Origin: Craterostigma plantagineum
Lineage: Eukaryota; Streptophyta; Magnoliopsida; Lamiales; Linderniaceae
DNA: 64,000 nucleotides
Assembly: GCA_027422505.1 (NCBI GenBank)
Contig: JAPQWV010000644.1
Coordinates: 186,001-250,000, forward strand
Reading direction: 5' to 3'
In this document: positions 17,485 through 27,336 of the stretch, piece by piece
How positions within the stretch are numbered: the first letter of the stretch is position 1
Layout: each line of letters opens with the position of its first letter
Made by a program: the position numbers and the translations under genes
The notes under the pieces: model-generated
Seen by the model: the letters and a program-made list of their open reading frames with translations, nothing else
Told to the model about the DNA's origin: nothing
Databases searched by the model: none

Positions 17485-18629
17485 TCCTCTTCCTCAGCCA
17501 CCAAGACTATTCCCGCTTCCTTGCGCTGTGAGAGCTGAAATTTTTTCTTGTAGTATTCAGTGTTTTTCTTCTTGGGTCTGAAGCATTCAGAAGCAAAATG
17601 ACCCGGCTTGCCACAGTTAAAGCACTTCTTCACTACTTCAGATTTCTTAGTTTCAGCCTCTTCAGGGGCAATGTACTTTTGTTTCCCGCCCGAGGTTCGT
17701 TGTTTGTTGAAGGAAGAAGATGATTTCTTGGCGCTCATCTTATTGACTGTATCTGAGATCATAGCCAGTTTCTTTCTGATTGATTCAAGTTCGTCCTCAG
17801 ATTCTTGGTCAGATTCGGCGTTGTCGGAGGTATCGGATTGTACGATCTGCTTTCCTTTAGAAGTTCTAGAGCTCCTGTTGCTTGACTTAGAAGTCACGAG
17901 TGCAATTGGTTCCATGTCGATGTTTGGTTTTCCTTCGTTCTTGATTTCTTTGGCGTACTGCGAGTATTGGGAGAGATTATCGTGAAGGGAGTGAATATCC
18001 ATAGCGTCCAGGTCTTTGTTCTGTTGTTTAATCAGAACAGCAATCCGTCCCCACTCAGGTTGAAGTGTGGAAAGGAACTTGATGTTGTGTTCGAGATTGG
18101 AGCGTTGGATGTTGATCTTTCTCATCTCGTTGATGATGGTCAAGAAGCGAAGGTAAACATCTCTAAGTTCTTCACCCTCCTTGGCTTTGAAGGAATCATA
18201 GGCAGTAAGGATGCTGGACTTCTTAGACAGATTACTAACTTCTGTCCCGACCATCATTTTGCATACTTCATCCCAGATTTCCTTTGCAGTCACCATTGCA
18301 TCGACTTGCTTGTAGACATCATTTGGTAGAGCTTGAAGTACATAGTGTCGGGCAAGCTTGTCCGCTCTGGCTCGTGCTCTCTCAGCATCATTGTATCGAC
18401 TAGGGTCCTTTGGAGTTCTCCTTTCAGGAATTGCAGGAACCGCATCGGGTTGAGCAGGGATAATGGTCCAAAATTGAGCAGGTCGTTCAAAAATGGAGGA
18501 AAGCATGTCGTTTGCGAGGTCTGTATCCTTGATTTCTATGAAGTTGATGAATCGTTGCTTCCTGATGCCGTACTCTCCCCATCTTAGTAGTGGTGCACGG
18601 TTGTCAGACCCAATAGCAAGACCGTCCAT
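17433..18629 (-). CDS. Copia-1 Gag with UBN2 domain and zinc knuckle
   Basis: The frame starts MDGLAIGSDNRAPLL, the usual short copia Gag start, and has the UBN2/gag-polypeptide domain: RWGEYGIRKQRFINFIE, YVLQALPNDVYKQVDAM, AKEIWDEVCKMM, AYDSFKAKEGE and RFLTIINEMRKI. A zinc knuckle CFNCGKPGHFASEC (C-x2-C-x4-H-x4-C) sits near residue 340. Gag forms the cytoplasmic particle and binds the genomic RNA. The last 20 residues are out of frame because of the indel near 17483. Confidence 0.92.
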   Translation of the reverse strand: MDGLAIGSDNRAPLLRWGEYGIRKQRFINFIEIKDTDLANDMLSSIFERPAQFWTIIPAQPDAVPAIPERRTPKDPSRYNDAERARARADKLARHYVLQALPNDVYKQVDAMVTAKEIWDEVCKMMVGTEVSNLSKKSSILTAYDSFKAKEGEELRDVYLRFLTIINEMRKINIQRSNLEHNIKFLSTLQPEWGRIAVLIKQQNKDLDAMDIHSLHDNLSQYSQYAKEIKNEGKPNIDMEPIALVTSKSSNRSSRTSKGKQIVQSDTSDNAESDQESEDELESIRKKLAMISDTVNKMSAKKSSSSFNKQRTSGGKQKYIAPEEAETKKSEVVKKCFNCGKPGHFASECFRPKKKNTEYYKKKFQLSQRKEAGIVLVAEEEEWLETHLTRRKKKWPSW

Positions 18630-19727
18630 GTTTTCGTTTGGTAATGATCGTTAACGCATGATATATCTGCGAAATGAAATGCTTTAGTTTTGAGTGAAAT
18701 ATAGTCAAGTTTGAAGAATTTCGAGTGTTGAGTCTAAATAGGTGAATTCACTTAATAAATCCTGTCGCAATTTAAGAGTTTAATGAATTTTGTGTACTGC
18801 TCGAGGATGGAACGATTGGTGTTATGTGAAGTTAATAATTTTGTTCTACTCAATTTGAGTGCTTGATCGATTCTAATTTGATATGGAGACAAGCTCGGTA
18901 ATTTGTCCTAAGTGTTGAGAATCGGGAGATTGAAATTGAGTTAAGATTTGAAAATGTGAGTTTCGATCGAAAGAGGGATTAAGACTTAGATAAGGTTAAT
19001 TTTGATCGAAATGGATTTCGATTTTGATTTGAAGAAACTAGTTTCGATCGATAGGAATGAAAAAGTTTCGGGCGAATTTGGTCCAAATTGGATTTGTTTC
19101 GATTGACTAAGATTGAATTTGGCTAATTTGGACGATGCAGTAAATAATTTGGACTTTCGCCGAGGATTGTATCGATCAAAACTGCTAAATTGGGCACTGT
19201 AGCATTTCGGGTGATATCGATTGGCTTTCGTCGAGAATTGTATCGATCGAAGCTTGCAATTGGATACTGTAGTGTTTCGATCGATACTGTGAAATTGGTG
19301 GATAATTGTCTCAAGACTCTAATCGATTGACTTTCGCCGAGAAATGTATCGGCGAAACTGTGAAATTGCAGAGAGATTGCCCGAAATTCAAATCAATCGA
19401 AGCTTCTCTAAGTGAGTTTCGGTCGAAACCTTCAAACTAAAAAGTACTGTTCTATCGACACTGATGAACAGTTCAGTAAAAACCCAGATTTTTGGACTCG
19501 TTTTTGCTCAAATCCTACTCAAACTTGACTGAAATCGACGTGAAAGAATATAAATACACTCAAAAACAGTTTTCTAACGTTTTAGGGGTCAAAAATCATT
19601 GAAAACGAATTAAAATCACCCAAAAACAGAGAAAATATTGAAAATGAGTTTTCAAGCTAAGAACTTGTTCAAGTCACGTCGGAATCGAGCAAAACTGGAT
19701 TCAAATGAAAGATATTGATCCGCATTA
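18630..19727 (-). other. Copia-1 5' leader with CpG modules
   Basis: This 1.1-kb leader between primer site and gag has no supported ORF. From about 18960 to 19430 it carries TTTCGATCGAAA, TTTCGGGCGAA, TTTCGCCGAG and TTTCGGTCGAAA modules like the array at 11030-12280. Confidence 0.7.
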
Positions 19728-19740
19728 GTCTCCGATACCA
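19728..19740 (-). promoter_or_regulatory. primer-binding site of Copia-1
   Basis: The + strand GTCTCCGATACCA reads TGGTATCGGAGAC on the element strand, close to the usual TGGTATCAGAGC complementary to the 3' end of initiator Met-tRNA. Two bases separate it from the 5' LTR. It fixes the minus orientation. Confidence 0.85.
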
Positions 19741-19742
19741 CT

Positions 19743-20057
19743 TGTTGGCCCTATTATTACCAAACAAGGATCAAAAGAGAGGTTTGAATGTGTGAAACGT
19801 GAAGAACACCTTGAGTGCGTGTTAGTGTGTGTTTTTCTAAGGAAAAGTACAAGGTGGCTTACCTCTTTAATTCTTTTGATAAAACCCTAATTAGGGTAAA
19901 TGGGGCTTTATATACCACAACTATTTGGTATATTAAAGCCCAATACAAAACTATGACTTAATATCATAGGTCACCCCAAACTACTACAACGTTCTAATTA
20001 GATATGCTAACCCAATTTTACATAAAATAAAGGATGCTACTAAATATATTCCTAACA
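19743..20057 (-). repeat. 5' LTR of Copia-1
   Basis: It is the partner of 7058-7372, with three substitutions and no indel in 315 bp. It has the same TATA-containing inverted repeat, and lies next to the primer-binding site. Confidence 0.95.
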
Positions 20058-20134
20058 GTCACCTTGCATATGTTGGTGTTCAAATTTATTTTGATGGAAG
20101 TATATTGCTGCATGTTGGGAATATTGTGCGATGA
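20058..20134 (+). pseudogene. continuation of the interrupted coding sequence
   Basis: The frame entering Copia-1 at 7057 resumes here as HLAYVGVQIYFDGSILLHVG and reaches TGA at 20132-20134. Coding DNA continues only 77 bases, so either the end of the protein or a mutation is seen. The stretch 20135-20201 holds nothing I can assign and borders the SIRE LTR. Confidence 0.45.
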
Positions 20135-20201
20135 TTTTGAAGTGGTCCCGACATGGATGTATACTAAGTTATAAAACTGGTGACCTAAATGCTTACTCTA
20201 A

Positions 20202-20347
20202 TGTTGAGGTAACTATGAACCCAAACACAGAACAAAGAGCAAATTGAACCTCACATAGCTTAGTAATGAAAAACGATTGACACACGACATCTAAATTGTG
20301 CAGCAAGTTGTAAAAGATGCTGCGAGCCTCATGGCAAAATTCTACTA
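20202..20347 (-). repeat. SIRE 3' LTR, distal part left of the LINE
   Basis: Starts TGTTGAGGTAAC. The stretch TTGTGCAGCAAGTT...GCGAGCCTCATGGC is a close match, in reverse complement, to TTGCTGCACAA and GCCGTGAGGCACGCAG in the LTR at 62557-63303. It therefore belongs to the same LTR as 25100-25604. Confidence 0.65.
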
Positions 20348-20350
20348 CCA

Positions 20351-20557
20351 ATGGCACAGAGGTCGGCGCCAGCCTCGGCGGCGACGATGTCCCTTACCAA
20401 TGGCAGTTCGATTGGGCATGTGAATAGGTTACGTAGCTCTGGTACGCGACAGGACACTAAGGCGAATGTTGAGAAACAGAAGCGGAATGTTACTGTTCCA
20501 TTAGAGCAGAGCTCACAAGTCTCGATTGGTGCGTCGATTTCCGAGGCAAAGAAATGA
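20351..20557 (+). CDS. LINE ORF1 N-terminal fragment
   Basis: A 68-codon frame starting at the first ATG of the element. It is rich in Ser, Ala, Thr and Gln, as the disordered start of plant LINE ORF1 often is, and ends at a stop shortly before the DUF4283 region. Little else can be said. Confidence 0.4.
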   Translation: MAQRSAPASAATMSLTNGSSIGHVNRLRSSGTRQDTKANVEKQKRNVTVPLEQSSQVSIGASISEAKK

Positions 20558-20632
20558 CCCCCTGGCGAGTCTATTGGCATAATCTGCTCAAAGGAGACCG
20601 ATCTAGATCGTAATGGGAAGGAGTTACAAGGT

Positions 20633-21430
20633 ATGGAGACTGTTAAGACTTGGGCTCAATTCAATTTGAACTTGATTGAGAATCAGGCTAGCCGACTAGA
20701 GTATATCCAGCCTACATCAGAAGATGGACATGAAATCGGGATAGTAGATGTAGAGGAGATTAAGGAAGAAGTAGAACACTGGAAATCTTCTTTGATGTGC
20801 TATGTGTTGGGGTCTAACCCTCCATTTTGTGTCATGATGGGATTTCTGAAGATGAAGTGGGATAAGAAAGGCCTGGTGAATGTATGGCAGATTCGACAAG
20901 GTCTCTTTCTGGCCAGGTTTGATTATGTTGAGGCTCGGGACAGAATCTTGCAACCTGAGATACTTCATTTCGATAGGAAGCTTGTGGTCTTAACCCCGTG
21001 GACGGAGGACACTCAACTCAGAAAGGCGTGTGTGGAAAGTGTACCTATTTGGATCCAATTGCCTCAGTTGGAATTGAAGTATTGGGGGATAAAGACTCTT
21101 AGTAAGCTGGCGTGCTTGATTGGGAAACCTATCATGACAGATGAGTTCAGGCGCAGAAAGGAGAAAATCCACTATGCTCGCGTGTTGGTGGAGATCAACC
21201 TCACTAAACCACTCAAGGACAGTATCCAATTCCTCAATGAGAGGGGGCAATTGGTGGAACAGGAAGTCACATGTGAGTGGAAGCCTGTCGAATGTACCAA
21301 GTGCAAAAAGTATGGACATGAAGCTCCTCTATGTAGGAAGGACACACAGAGAGTAGGGCAACCTCGAACTATGCCTAACAAGCACGGGGTTCTCATAGAG
21401 AATCAGACAAACAGTATAAGGAGGCAGTGA
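20633..21430 (+). CDS. LINE ORF1: DUF4283 domain and zinc knuckle
   Basis: The 265-codon frame contains the DUF4283 domain of plant LINE ORF1: CYVLGSNPPFCVMMGFLKM, VWQIRQGLFLARF, DFVEARDRIL-like YVEARDRILQ and VPIWIQLPQLELKYWG. A zinc knuckle CTKCKKYGHEAPLC (C-x2-C-x4-H-x4-C) follows near residue 224. ORF1p binds the LINE RNA and accompanies it in a ribonucleoprotein. A TGA at 21428-21430 ends it early; the same protein continues in 21427-21633. Confidence 0.88.
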   Translation: METVKTWAQFNLNLIENQASRLEYIQPTSEDGHEIGIVDVEEIKEEVEHWKSSLMCYVLGSNPPFCVMMGFLKMKWDKKGLVNVWQIRQGLFLARFDYVEARDRILQPEILHFDRKLVVLTPWTEDTQLRKACVESVPIWIQLPQLELKYWGIKTLSKLACLIGKPIMTDEFRRRKEKIHYARVLVEINLTKPLKDSIQFLNERGQLVEQEVTCEWKPVECTKCKKYGHEAPLCRKDTQRVGQPRTMPNKHGVLIENQTNSIRRQ

Positions 21431-21633
21431 ATAAAGAGATACCATGTGACAACGATTTGGCCAAGGCTGTTTTTGTCCCAGTAACTCAAACTTCAGCAAG
21501 GGAGGAAGGGAAACCTAGGGGTAAGGAAAGGCAGAGTCTATCCTGGGCAGACATGATTCAACAGGAGGGAGAAGCCGAAATACCTCAATGCAACCCTTCC
21601 GAGCAGAGGGTCTATGACATTGGTCATGGATAG
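21427..21633 (+). CDS. LINE ORF1 C-terminal continuation
   Basis: 68 codons with a short motif SLSWADMIQQEGE, similar to the W-A-D-x-[VL] tails of plant LINE ORF1. It overlaps the ORF2 start at 21626 by a few bases, the usual close packing of the two ORFs. It lies in a different frame from 20633-21430, so an indel is present. Confidence 0.5.
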   Translation: MNKEIPCDNDLAKAVFVPVTQTSAREEGKPRGKERQSLSWADMIQQEGEAEIPQCNPSEQRVYDIGHG

Positions 21634-22350
21634 AAGTGTCATCTGGAATATCAGGGGCCTTAATGGCCCTGCGAAGCATAGAGAACTAGCTCTCTTCTGC
21701 TGTAGATATAAGATTAGCCTATTGTGTTTGTTGGAGACTTAGCTCAAGATGGGAACTGTGAATGAGTTGTTAATAAGAATTTCAGTGGCTGGCAGAATAC
21801 TCATAACCTCAGTGAGCATCCAAATGGAAGAATCCTTGTGCTGTGGAGAGGGGGTTTTGAATTGGAGCTAATCTCCAAATCTACTCAACATATGCATTTT
21901 AAAGTCCTAAGGGGAGAGAGCCTGGTTACATATCTTACCAGCATCTATGGTTCCAATGCTCCTGCTGAGAGAGAGGCCTTATGGGAAGAACTGAAGGCAA
22001 TAGGTGCAACTATGACTGAACCATGGATGCCCTAGGGTGACTTTAACAACATTAGAGGCACAGATGACAGAGTTGGAGGTGCACCAGTTACTGCCAGTGA
22101 ATTCACTGGCTTTAATCAATGTATCCAACAATGCCAGTTAGAGGAAATTAGAACGAATGGATGCCATTACACTTGGTCAAATAAGCAACAGCAGGGGATG
22201 AGAATTTGGAGTAGAATCGACTAGGCTCTTGCAAATGAGGCATGGCGGACAACCTTCCCTGAATTTTGCTGTGACATTTCTCACTGAAGGGCTATCTGAT
22301 CACACTCCAATTGTGCTGAGGGACATGGGTCAGCCCCACCAATGACATCC
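21626..22350 (+). pseudogene. LINE ORF2 endonuclease domain
   Basis: The apurinic-type endonuclease is recognisable in pieces: VIWNIRGLNGPAKHREL, ISLLCLLET with the catalytic Glu, then TYLTSIYGSNAPAEREALWE, GDFNNIRGTDDRVGG (the G-D-F-N motif), CHYTWSNKQQQGMRIWSRID. In-frame stops follow LLET, PWMP and SRID. The last part should contain S-D-H, and SDHTPIVL is readable after a frame change. The domain nicks target DNA for target-primed reverse transcription; here it cannot be made whole. Confidence 0.8.
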
Positions 22351-22861
22351 TTCAATTATTTCATCATGTGGAGCATGACTCCCTCCTTCATGAGGACAAT
22401 AACTGACTCTTGGAAAATTCAGCAGGGACCAGCCATGGCCAGTGTATACTGGAATCTTTATAAGCTACGAGGGGCCTCTGAAATGCTCGAATGAGGAAAG
22501 ATTTGCTAATATAGTAATCAAAACAGAACAACCGAAGAAATTGCTGGATGAATGCCAAGCCGCAGTGCATGGGATCCTCTGAATTCAGTCCTCCTAGACA
22601 AGGAAGAGGCACTGAGGCTGGAATATAAATTTCACAGTGAGGCCAATGATAAGTTTTTGAGGCAGAAAGCAAAGGTTAGGAGGCTAGAATAGGGTGACCA
22701 GAATACAGCCTATTATCACTCTATGCTTAAGCAGAGGACCTATGCTAACAGAGTCCTATCTATTATTACCATGGATGGGAAGATAAATGAGGACAGTGGA
22801 GAGATACACAAGCACTTTATTGCCTACTATCAAGGCCTGCTGGGGGAGAGAGGTCACCTAA
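22351..22861 (+). pseudogene. LINE ORF2 spacer between endonuclease and RT
   Basis: Decayed. Pieces such as FNYFIMWSMTPSFM and EYKFHSEANDKFLRQKAKVR, then GDQNTAYYHSMLKQR are readable; the latter is the conserved block ahead of the RT in plant L1 elements (G-D-x-N-T-x-x-F/Y-H). Several frame changes. Confidence 0.65.
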
Positions 22862-23915
22862 ATGGCAAACGGGAAAAAGAGGGTTGCTGAGGAAGGATAT
22901 CTACTGATTGTATCTGATCAACTACAGATGGTTCAATCATTTGACATGAGGGATGTTGCTAGGGCAATGGTAGCTATCCATGAAGAGGCTGCCCCAGGAC
23001 CAGATGGATATGGCAGTGGGTTTTTCGAAAAGGCTTGGGAGTGGTTGGGGATCACATCACAGATGTTGTCCTCGAGTTCTTTAAAACTGGGAGAATTCTG
23101 CCTGCAGCAACAAGACTACTCTTTGCCCCATCCCTAAAATAGGGAATCAAACCACAGCAGCTGACTTTAGACCAATAGCTTGCTGTAATACTATCTACAA
23201 GTGCATTTCAAAAATGTTGTGTGAAAGACTTAAGCCTCTACTACCTAAAACCATTAATCCCAACCAGAGTGCATTTGTACCTGGAAGATCAGTCGTGCAC
23301 AATATACTGTGTTAGGATCTTATAAGGTTGTATAACAGGAAACAAACCTCTGCAAGAGCTCTTCTTAAAGTGGATATTGGGAAGGCACATGACACTGTGG
23401 AGTGGCAGTTTCTGCAGGACCGGTTAGGTTCCCTCAGATTTCCCATGAAGTATATGAAATGGATAATGGAGTGTGTATCCTCGGTGTCCTATACCATAGC
23501 TCTAAATGGGACAGCAGATGGTCACTTCTAAGGTGCTAGAGGCCTCAGGCAGGGAGATCCATGATCTCCTCCACTCATTCTGATTGTTATGGAGTACATA
23601 ACCAGGAAGTTGCAAGCAGCAGCCAGAGATTATAGCTTCAGATACCACCCTCTATGCAAGCATATAAATATGATCAACCTATGTTTTGCGGATGATCTCA
23701 TGATCTTCTGTAAGGGTAAAAGGGAAGTAGTGAAGGTAGTTAAAGAGGTTTTGGACCACTTCAGGCTGTGTCTGGTCTGGAGCCTAACAAGCAGAAGTCT
23801 AATCTGTTCCTGGCAGGGGCACACCTCAAACTGCCCAACAGATAGTACAGGTCACAGGTTTTCAATTGGGCAGCTACCCCATGAGGTATTTGGGAGTGCC
23901 ATTAGCTCCCATTAG
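22862..23915 (+). pseudogene. LINE ORF2 reverse transcriptase
   Basis: Plant L1 RT motifs occur in order: PGPDGYGSGFFEKAW, FRPIACCNTIYKCISKML, NQSAFVPGRSVVHNIL, LKVDIGKAHDTVEW (a variant of K-x-D-[IM]-x-K-A-Y/F-D), GLRQGDP, then CFADDLMIFCKG with the FADD catalytic pair near 23684. Stops occur after HNIL, GHF and GDP, and frame changes near 23137 and 23300. The enzyme would copy LINE RNA at the nicked chromosome; this copy is dead. Confidence 0.88.
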
Positions 23916-24404
23916 ATGGAGTAAGCAAGCTTGTCAGATATTGGTAGAGAAGATCACAGCAAGAGTAAGATGCTAGTCCACAAGGCATTTATCCTATGCA
24001 GGGAGAGTGTGCCTCATAAATTCGGTTTTGCTGGCAACCCATGGATATTGGGGGGTCCATATTTCTTCTACCAAAAGCAGTATCCAAGGAGGTGGATCAG
24101 CTCTATAGGGATTTCCTCTGGGGGCAAAAGATACATGGGAAAACTGTGCCTCTACTCAACTGGGATAGAATCTGTATGCCAAAGAAGCATGGTGGGTGCA
24201 TGTGATGTATCTGAGGGATTGTGTTATTTGGAATATGGCTTTAGCAGGGAAGCAGATTTGGGAGATCATGATGAAGACAGATAGTCTTTGGATTAGATGG
24301 GTGCATGTGATGTATCTGAGGGAGACTAGTTTCTGGGAATTCCCCTGGACTGGACTTATGTTGGCACTGGAAGAGAATAAACAGGCTCGAAAGGAAATTT
24401 CAGG
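23916..24404 (+). pseudogene. LINE ORF2 region between RT and zinc-finger domain
   Basis: Contains pieces like RYLGVPLAP-type sequence near 23880-23910, PKKHGGCMxMY-like and LRDCVIWNMALAGKQIWEIM, and DSLWIRWVHVMYLRETSFWE, all standard in plant L1 ORF2. A VHVMYLR segment occurs twice (24190-24216 and 24300-24326), which may be a partial duplication. Frame-broken. Confidence 0.7.
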
Positions 24405-24913
24405 ATGGATATGGGGGTGCGGGGCAAGTGGTTGTTTACAGCTGATGGGAAATATTGTACAAGTTCAGGATTTGCATGGTTAAATGGCGAAGCTAAGCTA
24501 TTTTCCTTATGTAGAGCTGTTTGGAATAGATACAATTACCTAAGCATTCATTTATTCTATGGTTACTTGTACAGAAGAGACTACCAACAAAGGAACGAAT
24601 TATTAAATGGGGGCTGATGTTGGAGGACAACAAATGCCCTTTATGCACTAGTGAGGTGGAGACTGTGGAGCACTTGTTTGTAGGTTGTAGTTTTAGTCAA
24701 GAACTGCAATCCAGGGTGAATGAATGGTTACACACCGATGTGAGGTATAGCTCCTTCACTGAGGTGTGGGACTGGTTGCTGATTATGGACATGAAGAGGA
24801 AGGCAAGGAACTGCATTCTCTGGGCATGTTTTTCAGCTATTTTTACCATTTGTGGTGGGAGCAAAATAGGAGACTGCATGCGGCGGGCTGTATGGCTGAG
24901 GAACAGATTGTGA
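24405..24913 (+). CDS. LINE ORF2 zf-RVT C-terminal domain
   Basis: Frames 24405-24617 and 24617-24913 carry the zf-RVT domain typical of plant LINEs. The second has CPLCTSEVETVEHLFVGC (C-x2-C-x8-H-x4-C type), then FTEVWDWLLIMDMKRKARNC and ILWACFSAIFTI. The domain lies C-terminal to RT and probably binds nucleic acid. A frame change separates the two pieces. A short non-coding stretch and the poly(A) follow. Confidence 0.8.
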
Positions 24914-25089
24914 CCAAAATTGCAAGGGAAATGCGGGGATGATTGGCAGTGTTTCTAGAGTAAACAATAGAGCTGACTTATATATATACAATAGAATCTG
25001 TTTTCCTTACTTAGCTTGATATGTGTGAGAATTGAGTTGATGGATGTACAAACGGTTCCCTGGTAGTTTAATGAATATTTCATTTGACC

Positions 25090-25099
25090 AAAAAAAAAA
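25090..25099 (+). other. LINE poly(A) tail
   Basis: Ten A residues after TTTCATTTGACC, a normal plant L1 3' end. It marks the right boundary of the insertion in the SIRE LTR. Confidence 0.85.
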
Positions 25100-25604
25100 T
25101 CCACTATTAAAAATGGATTACAAAAAGGACAAGCCTAGAAAAGAAACGAATCATATGATCCTAGCCAACTACAAAGTCCAAAGACTTTTGCAACGAGAAA
25201 ATACTAGGCTAAAAGATGAACGCTCTCTTGTTCTTTTCAGACCTCATTCGCTCAATATGTCTCGTGTGTTTCGCTCGTTGTCAGTCAAAAGTTACTCCGT
25301 AAAAGCTCTCAAAAGTTTCTCGTGCAAAGCTCTTCTTTGGTAGCTCGAAATCTCCTTTTATTTATAGGCATTGGCTCCCTCTTGAATTGGTAAAAGATCT
25401 CTTGAGAATCTCCTAAGATATCTCCTCGAAGATCTCCCTAAATATAGTAAATATTTAGTTCGAATCTTCTCTCCTTATTTACCCTTGATAAATGCAATCT
25501 CCTGTGACAATATCCAGTATGATCGTCATATCTTCGATTGTTGGTAAGTGCACCACTTATTTTGGGCATGAAAGACAATCTTTTTCATATCTTCGACATT
25601 AACA
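25100..25604 (-). repeat. SIRE 3' LTR, proximal part right of the LINE
   Basis: On the minus strand it starts TGTTAATGTCGAAG directly after a polypurine tract, and contains a TATA box CTATAAATAAAAG near 25355-25368 followed by transcribed leader sequence. The LTR at 62557 starts TGTTAATGTTGAG and shares the TCTTTCATGCCCAAAA block. With the distal part at 20202-20347 the LTR is about 650 bp. Confidence 0.75.
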
Positions 25605-25618
25605 CTCCCCCTTTTGTC
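25605..25618 (-). promoter_or_regulatory. SIRE polypurine tract
   Basis: The + strand CTCCCCCTTTTGTC reads GACAAAAGGGGGAG on the element strand, directly before the LTR. A second AAAGGGGGAGTT lies at about 25721-25732. The doubled arrangement matches the remnant at 62490-62556. Confidence 0.75.
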
Positions 25619-27336
25619 TTTCTTCCCAAAACCCATGCGCATCCACTTAGCTTAATCCACCAGCAGCTTCAGTCGTTCTAGCTTCTTCTTCTGCATCATC
25701 TCCCTTTTTGAGAAGGAAGAAACTCCCCCTTTAATTTAGCGTTCCCGAATTGATGTCTCAGAGGTTGAACGAACATTTGGTGCAACATTTGACATTACTC
25801 GTCAAATGACTCGCTGCTATACAATATCAGTGCAGAATCTCCAAAAACTCCCCGTGAAGGCGAAAAGATACTCAACCAACATTCAGTATGGTTAGAGCGA
25901 AAATAATAGAATAGTTATCATGCTATTCAAAATACTAAAAATTAGTACACATCCATCCGAGGCCGTTAGGTAAATCTGCAAAACACAACATTCGACAGTC
26001 AATCAAACATGCAATCATATCAGAGAAGCATATCATCATGCACAAAAGCATAAAACTCTATCAGGCATGCAAAAATTAATAAGTATCAGAAATTGAAACG
26101 CATTCTCCTGTTCAGCTTCTTTCTGTTTCATTTCTAGCTCCCCTTGCCGACGTTCACCCACTACCATCAAAAGTCGCACACCTTGATTAACACCATCTTC
26201 TTCCCTTTTTTTTTGGAAAAAATAAACCTCAGAGAACTTCTACAGGTGAGATGTTGAGGAATATGTGGAGCCAACAACTGGACCAACATTCGGAGACTCG
26301 AAATTGGGTGAGTTCTCCATAGAAATTCAAGATTAAAAGTATCAAAGCAGAGCAGTATAAATATTGAAATCTATAAAGGTCTGAAAGAATTTCCCGAATT
26401 TGAAGAGATTGACTATATTATGAAATAGGATTTGTGACGATATCATGGAGCCGAGACAATTCCATAAAAGTTCAGAGTTTCCAACGGTAAAACGGTCATA
26501 CAGCCGTCGTGGAATAAGTAAACACGAAAAAGATAACCGTTGGAGACTAAATAAAATAATATTAAACATCTTTCTATCATGAGATAGTCGAATAAGCCTA
26601 AACTGTTTAATATAAGTGGAGCTAAATAAAGTATATCACAGACGAACTATCAGGAGCAAGTCATGATTCAAAGAAACATACTAAGTCAAAAATCATAGTA
26701 GGAGCGACCGATACTAACCGATTTGGCGATGTTGATGAGCACATGAGACAAGCGTAGTAGGCTGTTCTTCGAGAGATACTATCTAAGAGATATAGATACT
26801 AGACACTAGATACTGACACATGCAATCCTCAAACTAAAGCACATATACGTCACAAAGAGTACAGCATGATAAAACTAATAGTCACATATGTTGCCCCAAC
26901 ATAAGTCTCAACATTCTTACTCTGAAATTACAGACGTCTCTGTTCGACACCCTCAACTCAATTTCCTTTCATTTTCTACCCATTCCACCTTAGGTATTGA
27001 TCAGAATTATAGTGCACTGCCCTTATTCCCTATCAAGTTTGACTTTTCGTCACAAAGAATACATCATCACCGCAAATGTCGTGTACCTAGGGATAATTAT
27101 TACCAAAACCTATGTCTTGAAAATGGTCTATGGGCATGCTTTATGCAAGGAATTTGGTCATTTCTGAAAACGGTCAAGGTGAGTCGAATCATTTCACAGA
27201 ATAACAGAGAGAACATTAAATCAAATATCAAAGCAATAACAATCAAGTTCGATATATGCTATGTTGATCCAAATATTAGACCAACATTCAGACACACTAA
27301 TGCAGTCCTATGGATTTTTTCAGGTCTAAAAACCTT
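25619..27336 (-). other. SIRE 3' non-coding region
   Basis: Between RNase H and the polypurine tract there is about 1.7 kb without a supported ORF. In complete SIRE elements this position may carry an envelope-like ORF; I see no transmembrane or other remnant that supports one here. Confidence 0.5.

Larger units (their letters stand above)
7058..20057 (-). mobile_element. Copia-1, near-complete Ty1/copia element with additional ORF
   Basis: The element is 13.0 kb, minus strand. Both LTRs are 315 bp, begin TGTTGG and end CCTAACA on the + strand, and differ at three positions by my count with no indel. Flanks are GTCAT (7053-7057) and GTCAC (20058-20062), a 5-bp target duplication with one change. 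Internal order, 5' to 3', is primer site, CpG-rich leader, gag with zinc knuckle, coiled-coil linker, protease, integrase, RT, RNase H, internal polypurine-like tracts, CpG-module array, additional ORF, 3' LTR. Order PR-IN-RT-RH defines copia. The pol resembles the SIRE/Tork side of plant copia; exact lineage is not resolved by eye. Gag-pol has several frame breaks despite the young LTRs. Confidence 0.92.
20348..25099 (+). mobile_element. L1-type LINE, inserted in the SIRE LTR
   Basis: The element has ORF1 with zinc knuckle, ORF2 with endonuclease, RT and zinc-finger C-terminal domains, and ends in a run of ten A. Flanks TCTACTA (20341-20347) and TCCACTA (25100-25106) look like a short diverged target duplication. 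Removing 20348-25099 restores a continuous SIRE LTR. Several in-frame stops and frameshifts make it inactive. The 5' end lies directly before the first ORF1 ATG, so the 5' UTR may be truncated. Confidence 0.85.

Noticed and set aside
17608..17985. Plus-strand frame of 125 codons opposite Copia-1 gag, and many similar antisense frames
   Set aside because: Shadows of the coding strand; composition mirrors the opposite frame and no motif is present.
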